This document shows positions 58,022 to 64,000 of a stretch of DNA of 64,000 nt, in pieces. A program made the position numbers and the translations under genes. The stretch lies in the NCBI GenBank assembly GCA_022749755.1, contig CM040444.1, forward strand, positions 17,715,274 through 17,779,273, read 5' to 3'. Numbering within the stretch: the stretch's first letter is position 1; each line of letters opens with the position of its first letter. The DNA is from Azadirachta indica. Taxonomy: Eukaryota > Streptophyta > Magnoliopsida > Sapindales > Meliaceae. A model generated the notes under the pieces. That model saw only the letters and a list, made by a program, of their open reading frames with translations, was not told the origin of the DNA and ran no database searches.

Positions 58022-60193
58022 ATGTGCATAGCTGTGTTTATGTGGGCAGCTCACCCAGCTTACCCATTTCTTTTGTTCCTCAACAGAGACGAATATCACA
58101 GCCGGTAAACAATCATTTTATAGGTTCATTTTGGGATGTGGGTATATTGTGTTTTCATTTGATTTTGATTTGCGGACTGGTGTTTGTTTGTTTTGTCACA
58201 AGGCCTACGAAGGCATTGGGATGGTGGGAAGGAGGGGAGATTTTAGGAGGGAGAGATGAGGAAGCCGGAGGGACATGGTTGGCTTGCACTAAAGATGGTA
58301 AATTTGCTTTCCTCACAAATTTTAGGGAAGTTCAGTCGATTCCTCAAGCTAAGAGCAGAGGAGTATTACCTGTTCGTTTCTTGCAGGTTATTTCTTTTTG
58401 TCTTGCCCCCATCTGTATAATCTAATAATCTAATAATATCTACTTCTTTTTCTCAATGAATTTATGGTTCCTTGAGTTGTCTTATTTGGTTTATATTATA
58501 TGTTGTGGAGGTGGGATTGGGAAGACACTGGACTTGAGAATTAATTTCTAGGTTTGATTTCGTTTGGAATTGCTTTTGGTGTTCCTGTGAAGGTAGGTGT
58601 CAACATCATATGCTTAGACTCAATGGTGATATCTATGAGATTTATAGTCAGAAAGCGAGGTGTTAAATGAGTGGCCATTGTCTGGTGTACGGTAAAAATC
58701 TTGGATCTACAAGTGAAAGAACAAAAGTTCAAGTTATTAGGCTGAACACACATTCGTAAGTAACCTATTTATTCTGTGAGGTGAAAATTTCTGTTCTCTA
58801 TAAAATGGAATGATATGCGTACTACTAACGTCGGAAGCCTTACACTGAGTAATCCCAGCCTAGAGACCATGATTTAGATGTGTTGAGTTTTCTGAGCATC
58901 GATTCCATCGAACATGGTTTAGGTGGTTTCTGAATGCAAAATTTTGGTTTGAAGTCGGGGGATTAACTGGCAGAGATTATTGTTTTATCAGATATCATGA
59001 TTACGAAGGTGTTCAAAGAGGCATTTTGAGCAGTACAACTAGTAGCTTCACAGTTGCCTTTGTTCTACACAGCTCTGCATCTCACTGTATATCTTCACCA
59101 TTGACGGGGCATTACCAGCTCCAATGCAGTATTAACTAATTTACAATTTACTCTTGTTTTAATCGTTTAGCAGCTTCCTTATCTTGTGGCAAAACATGTT
59201 TCTTCTGCTTTAATTCAATGTAATATTCTAACGATATTTTTATCTTAAACTTCCAATACAGTGTTTTCTGCTTATAACAAGCGTTGTCATGGTATTTTCT
59301 TGAAATAAATTTGCTATGGTTTGGTTAGACTCGTTTTGTCTGCTAGCTAGAGTTGATTTATTTGAAACCATTGGATGATGATCCTAATTTTCCTTTACAC
59401 AGAGCAAAAAAAAGCCCATGGATTTTGCTGAAGAGTTTGTGAAAAATGCAGATCAGTACAATGGGTTTAATCTTCTTATAGCTGATATTCATTCCAAATC
59501 AATGGTCTACATAACCAACAGATCAGGAGGAGGTAAAACTCTCGTCACAGAGGTTTCTCCCGGTATCCATGTGTTAACAAATGCAGCGCTGAACTCTCCA
59601 TGGCCTAAGGTAAGATGTTTTAGAACTCCTAGAACTACTGGATTGCAGAGTCTTGCATCTTATAGCTTATTTTTTTAACCGAAGCCCTCCAATATCAGCC
59701 CCCAGTTATCTTTGAAATCACTGCAAATCATTTTTTCCTTTATCAGGCTCAGCGTCTAGGCCATCATTTCAAAGAGCTGATGAAAACATACAACGAATGT
59801 GAACTTCCCATGAAAGAAATGGTTGACAAACTAATGATGGACACAACTAAAGACGACGATGAAAGCTTGCCGCCTCACATTTATTCTCCTACAACAGAAT
59901 ACAGCTTAAGCTCCATTTTTATTGACACAGAACGCCCTTTAGTAAGTCGCCATACAGTGCATCTACCAATACCAATACTTTCTTTTTCTATTACCCACTA
60001 CGAACCACGAAAGAAATGTAAAAATTCTTAAAACAATACAAATTTGTAGGGACGTTATGGCACCAGAAGCACTTCTGCATTACATGTGAAATCAAGTGGG
60101 GAAGTTTACTTTTACGAGAAGCATCTAGAGAAGGAATTGTGGATAGAGAAGACAGTGACTTATCAGATTGAGAAACGAGGAGTAGATGGTTAG
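58022..60193 (+). CDS. TANGO2: TANGO2/NRDE-family protein
   Basis: Five exons (plus): 58022-58104, 58203-58386, 59403-59609, 59747-59941, 60050-60193. All phases close, giving 270 residues, the usual plant length. The start MCIAVFMW with Cys2 and the NRDE signature (FLLFLNRDEYHSRPTKALGWW) define the family. GGRDEEAGGTWLACTKDGKF and FLTNFRE are further conserved blocks. Cys2 and the fold are reminiscent of N-terminal nucleophile hydrolases. Animal TANGO2 affects Golgi/ER organisation and lipid or heme handling; the plant role is not established. The start is chosen because the conserved Cys follows Met directly. The longer open frame beginning at 57877 is a different frame. Confidence 0.94.
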
Positions 60194-60662
60194 CAGCTAA
60201 CTCATAAGAAATAAGTTGTAGATCTTGTTGAAATAAGTTTGTCCCCTTCTGATCTCTGAATTATTTACATATATATTGCCGTTATACATAACTTGTGAGA
60301 CTTATAACAGGGCTGCCTGCCTTCCCATTGCATGCCTTCATTTTAATATGTTCTATTTAAGATCTCTTCATGCCTTTTAGTCTTTCAAGTGGTGCATGGC
60401 TTTCGTGTGCAACACATATAAATATATATATGTGTGTGCATGTGTGCGTAAGTTTAGTGATTTTCGGTATTAAAGTGCTATGATTTCAAGGTACTGTTAG
60501 TCTGTGTATTAATTGCAGGAAGAAAAGCGAGTTTAGAGAACCTTCACGTCCACCAAACTCAGTTTCATTCATTTATTTATTAAACTACATAGGCATCCTT
60601 GTGTAGGTTCATATCTCTGGATATATGACAAAACGAACGGAGATAAAAGAAAGCCAAGATGA
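60194..60662. other. 3' regions of TANGO2-like and MT4 genes, convergent
   Basis: Tail-to-tail spacer. Contains a short TA/TG-rich stretch near 60418-60450. No other feature. Confidence 0.4.
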
Positions 60663-61013
60663 TCAGGCATTACAAGTCGGGCACGTGCAACCAGTGCCAC
60701 AGCTACAATAAGCCTTGCCAGTTTTATTAGCTTGAATCTTGCTGCAGGTGCATGGATTACAGCTGCAATGTTCCCCGCACGAACACTGCTTGTGATTATA
60801 CTCGCTGTAGGCTCTCGTCGAGCACCTGCATGCGTGCATACATAAAGTTCACTAAATCATCATCGTGTCAAATACAGGAAATTGGATAGAATTGGAAATT
60901 TCAACGATACAAGGCATATGGACTGACCTGCAAGCAAGGCCACTAGGACATGGAACAGGACAACCGCAGGTGTCGTTGCAGTGAACTATACCCGACCTCA
61001 ATACGTCCATCAT
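60663..61013 (-). CDS. MT4: type-4 plant metallothionein (Ec protein), two exons
   Basis: Exons (minus) 61013-60928 and 60825-60663, intron 102 bp, 82 residues. Seventeen Cys sit in three clusters: [19 protein letters not shown], then [14 protein letters not shown], then CSCGTGCTCPTC. The central region also has His, as in wheat Ec. Such proteins bind about six zinc ions and accumulate in developing seeds. Two consecutive Met codons open the frame; the second Met (61010) is an alternative start. RY and G-box motifs lie upstream (separate entry). Confidence 0.93.
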
Positions 61014-61459
61014 TTTTGCCTCCTCTTGACAAAAGAGAAACTACTAATTAAATGTTGTGTTTGAAATTAACCTCCCCCTAGTTATCTATCTATATGATAT
61101 GTAGGACTAGAATGTTCTTTTCGGACATGTACGTTCTGGAGAAGTCTTCTGTGGAGCAGGTGGCACTAATTGCACATTTCATGCATAAATGACACTGCAA
61201 ACACGTGCACTCGGTGACAGATTTCACCGCATTCGAATGAATAAACATTTTCCAGAAGTTACCATTTCAAAGTTCTGGAACAGAGTAAGGTAAAAGATAG
61301 ATTAACACAAAATTAAGTTCGGTTAAAAGGTTTTATTTATCTATTTATTACAACAGCGTAATCGTAGAGGCAAACCAAACTAGTAAGTATAAATAAACAA
61401 AGCTGCCATAGAATGCAACAGCAAAAGCATGGAATTAAGTTAACCCATTTAATTTCAGG
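61014..61459. promoter_or_regulatory. upstream region of MT4 gene a, with RY and G-box motifs
   Basis: CATGCAT (61180-61186, RY element) and CACGTG in ACACGTGC (61202-61207, ABRE/G-box) lie about 167-195 bp upstream of the ATG at 61013. RY plus ABRE is the combination read by ABI3/FUS3- and ABF/ABI5-type factors in seeds. The rest, to 61459, is spacer. Confidence 0.6.
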
Positions 61460-61696
61460 TCAGGTGGTGCAAGTGTCGCATGTGCAATTTTGGCCGCATC
61501 TGCAAAAGGCCTTGGCCTTCCCAGTGCCGGACGCTTCAGCCTTGCTGCATGAGCAGGGTTTGCAGCTGCAATGTTTGCCGCAGAAGCACTTCTTGTGATC
61601 ATACTCACTCGCAGGTTTACTCGTTCACCTGCGGCAACGATCACAGATCATCTTACATATATACAAGTTACAAAATTTCTAGCAGAAAGAAGATGC

Positions 61697-61756
<60 letters not shown>

Positions 61757-61829
61757 TGCTGACTTGCAAGCAAGGCCGCCGCACTTGTCGTTCGCTGTTG
61801 CAGCGAACGACGCCTCCTTTCAATACGTA
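61460..61829 (-). pseudogene. type-4 metallothionein pseudogene b
   Basis: Exon-2 equivalent 61628-61460 encodes HKKCFCGKHCSCKPCSCSKA and a CRCGQNCTCDTC cluster, but its first Cys codon after the splice site is TGA. The exon-1 equivalent (about 61829-61768) has lost the ATG (ATAACA in its place), carries an in-frame deletion in the first Cys cluster, and has G-to-A at the last exon base. The intron contains a long GT microsatellite. Confidence 0.88.
61704..61756. repeat. (GT)n microsatellite
   Basis: About 26 uninterrupted GT units inside the intron of metallothionein pseudogene b. Open frames over it are artefacts of the repeat. Confidence 0.98.
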
Positions 61830-62880
61830 AGCTGTTATTTTTTGCTCTCTTGCTCTTTCGTAAAAGATGAACCGAAAGAGCTTCGAATATGAATTATATA
61901 TGTACACGCAACAAGATCTATATGAAGCTACGTTTTGAGTCTTGTACAGAAATTACATATATGTGGCAGAAACAGCTACCAGACTTAATTACACATGGAA
62001 CATTTTCATGCATTGAATTGAACCTATTGCAAACGCGTTGCATTTGCACTTGCAAAAAATGTAGCTTCATATTCGAGTGCACTTGCACTCGAATATCAGG
62101 ATTTGGAACATTCGAACAAATATTGATTGTTAGTTTACTAAACCCAACTTGCAGCAGTCTTATAATTTTACTTGAAAACATATATAATTATACGAAATTC
62201 ATTCGATTGAGTGGGGTTTTAAGCATTAATTAATTATAATTTCATGACCAGTTGTTTTTAATTAGCCTTGTTTAATCATTCATATTTTATAATTAGTTAT
62301 TCATTCGATCGGCTGTCCATGCTTGAATTTTAGAGTGGATATATATCCACTTCATCATGCGTTTCTTCAAGAAAAATCAGATTTGACAGTTTCTTCATCA
62401 GTACTTATAATTTAGACGATCGATGATCAAACGAGCAAAAATGGATTGCACATCTCGAATTTTCATTCATATATACACACACGTAAAACAAGAATATTTC
62501 TGCTGCTTAATTAATTTCATGGCAACCAATTTGTACCTCGCATACATCTCAAAATGCATGTTTATGAATTTAATTAACTGAGTCTGAACCCATGATACAC
62601 AATTAGTTCAATTTTGATTTATCTATTAAACCACATATAGATACATATACAGAAACCCTTACAACTAACATATGCTTAACTACATAAATACTTATATTTG
62701 GAAGATTTTCCCACTGCTAGACCTATATATAAATATTACTGAAGCATAAGACACACCAACGGAGAAATTAAGGTTATATATGTAATTAATTACATGTATT
62801 ATACTGTTCTATTACAAGCAAGCAGCTGGCAGCTAAAGCTTAGTAAACAAAAGGCACCAACACAAGTATCCGTCAGTTGT
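61830..62880. other. intergenic between metallothionein loci b and c
   Basis: No gene recognised. Contains a perfect 28-bp hairpin at 62069-62096. The right end should contain the 3' untranslated region of the gene at 62881. Confidence 0.45.
62069..62096. repeat. perfect inverted repeat, 13-bp arms, 2-base loop
   Basis: The left arm ATATTCGAGTGCA is followed by CT and its exact reverse complement. It is not adjacent to a gene end and no terminator-like T-run follows. Confidence 0.95.
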
Positions 62881-63132
62881 TCAGGCAGCGCAAGTCGGGC
62901 AGGCACAAGCAGCACCACACCTGCAGAAAGCCTTGCCTGTTCCAACGACTTCTGTCTTCGTGCATGTGCATGGATTGCAGCTGCAGTGCTCCCCGCACGA
63001 GCATCTATTGTGCTCAATCTCTGTCCCCGCCCTGCTTGCGCACCTGCAAGCCAGGCCGCCGGGGCAAGGGGTAGGGCAGCCACAGGTATCGTTGCAGACA
63101 ACAGCGGTAGGAGCTACTCTTACATCCGACAT
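62881..63132 (-). CDS. MT4: type-4 plant metallothionein (Ec protein), intronless copy
   Basis: A single frame of 83 residues with 17 Cys in three clusters ([45 protein letters not shown]). The sequence runs without a break across the point (GCTTGCAG|GTGCGC) where the paralogue at 60663-61013 has its intron, so the intron has been lost exactly, or never gained. A zinc-binding seed metallothionein is the expected product. TATATATAA lies about 70-80 bp upstream of the start. Confidence 0.93.
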   Translation of the reverse strand: MSDVRVAPTAVVCNDTCGCPTPCPGGLACRCASRAGTEIEHNRCSCGEHCSCNPCTCTKTEVVGTGKAFCRCGAACACPTCAA

Positions 63133-63640
63133 TCTGTTCTTCCTTCGATTCTTGGATGAAACTAATAAGCAACTGGGGATTTATTTGTACTTATAAGATT
63201 ATATATATAAGATTGCATGTAAGAATAATTTTTTGTGTTGGAATTATATACAATTCAACATGTGGCAAAAGGAGTATCTAGCAGGGTAACACATGGCGTT
63301 ACGTGGCATCAACTATTCATGCAGTAGAGTCCAGATGTATTGTATAATTCTCGGGAGATCAAATAAATAAATTTCTCTATAGATTATACAAATCTCGTTC
63401 TAGATGCATAAAATAATATAAATATATGTATCATAATTAATTATCAGTTAAAATTAAGTTGAGTAGATATAAGATGTGTTGTTACCGATCAGTTTGTAAA
63501 GAAATGAAAATTGTGAAACTTGGATGGAATTAAGAGATCACAACCAACTTAATTTTAAGGCTCATGTATTAGTGGGCACATGTTGCATCTGTTCACTTCA
63601 CTTTACAATTTCTTCATTTAGATATGTCCACACAGATATT
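63133..63640. promoter_or_regulatory. upstream region of the intronless MT4 gene
   Basis: Reading toward the gene on the minus strand: an RY core at 63318-63323 (TGCATG), GCCACGTAA at 63299-63307 (ABRE-like), a second RY core at 63214-63219, and a TATA stretch at about 63201-63211. The RY/ACGT pair lies 167-191 bp upstream of the start, as for the other intact copy. The remainder shows nothing. Confidence 0.6.
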
Positions 63641-63642
63641 GG

Positions 63643-63671
63643 TATATATATATATATATATATATATATAC
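63643..63671. repeat. (TA)n microsatellite
   Basis: About 14 uninterrupted TA units. Confidence 0.97.
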
Positions 63672-64000
63672 TATTTTGGCCATGAAAATTATTTTCCACC
63701 ATATTTCTTGGAAAAAACATTAATTCTTCTTAATCTGCAATCATCACTATCATTTTCCTTTCATAAAGATAATGCCATTCACCTTCAGATAAATTTCATG
63801 CATATTGCAATACTTCACACTTCACAATTTATTTAAAAGAGAATTTAATTTTTATATAAAATATTAATTATGAGAGTTAAAATTGCTCAATACATATTTT
63901 ATGTAGATATATATATATATAAATTAAATATTTAGAGTACTGTACTATATATTAGAATAATATCAATGAGATTATATTAATTATCCTTTGATTTGTAACT
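63672..64000. other. intergenic end of window
   Basis: AT-rich. A second short AT run is at 63907-63921. No gene seen. Confidence 0.4.

Noticed and set aside
57877..58425. Open frame of 182 codons at the 5' end of the TANGO2-like gene
   Set aside because: It passes through an intron and runs out of frame with exon 1; the conserved protein starts at 58022 and is spliced.
61707..61907. Open frames rich in Cys/Val or Thr/His near 61700
   Set aside because: Translations of the GT microsatellite.
1..64000. tRNA, rRNA or microRNA genes
   Set aside because: No cloverleaf or rRNA-like sequence was recognised by eye; the 28-bp hairpin has arms too short for a plant microRNA precursor. A tRNAscan or small-RNA mapping would be decisive.

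Overview
The window is nuclear DNA of a flowering plant, almost certainly a eudicot. It is AT-rich, the genes have many GT-AG introns, and Ty1/copia and other LTR elements, MITE-like elements and tandemly duplicated RLCK and F-box families lie between single-copy housekeeping genes. The neighbouring PPR and PIX13-type kinase genes recall the Arabidopsis neighbours At2g17210 and At2g17220 (from memory, not searched). The species cannot be named from the sequence.

Left arm, 1-13 kb, all on the minus strand. An NPC1-type sterol transporter gene (20 exons visible, 3' end outside the window) carries an 11-bp tandem duplication that shifts the frame just before the sterol-sensing domain. It is followed by an intronless E-class PPR gene and an intact nine-exon GAUT (GT8 galacturonosyltransferase) gene.

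Middle, 13.5-51.4 kb, is accessory DNA. It holds an AT-rich tandem array with a period near 260 bp, a 650-bp Mutator-like foldback MITE with a perfect 9-bp target duplication, eight F-box relics, and a series of RLCK-VII kinase copies: pseudogenes at 17.5-19.8 kb, 20.9-21.6 kb and 29.9-30.4 kb, an intact-ORF gene at 22.1-23.9 kb whose catalytic residues are gone (a predicted pseudokinase), and an intact PIX13-like kinase at 37.7-40.2 kb. Two related, decayed copia elements (24.4-29.9 and 43.4-48.8 kb) each have matching 5-bp target duplications. Two probable solo LTRs, a copia gag fragment, a Tourist-like MITE and a relic of an S-domain receptor kinase are also present.

Right arm, 51.9-64 kb. 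A nine-exon bromodomain gene (BRD1/2/13 type, minus strand) and a five-exon TANGO2/NRDE-like gene (plus strand) are divergent and share an upstream region with G-box palindromes. Then come three type-4 (Ec) metallothionein loci on the minus strand: an intact two-exon gene, a pseudogene, and an intact gene lacking the intron. Both intact copies have RY and ACGT motifs 165-195 bp upstream of the start, as expected of seed/ABA-controlled genes.

Best candidates for follow-up are the pseudokinase beside its active paralogue (a possible immune decoy), the NPC1 frameshift, the intronless metallothionein copy, and the foldback element with its internal palindrome array. No CRISPR array, tRNA or rRNA gene was recognised.
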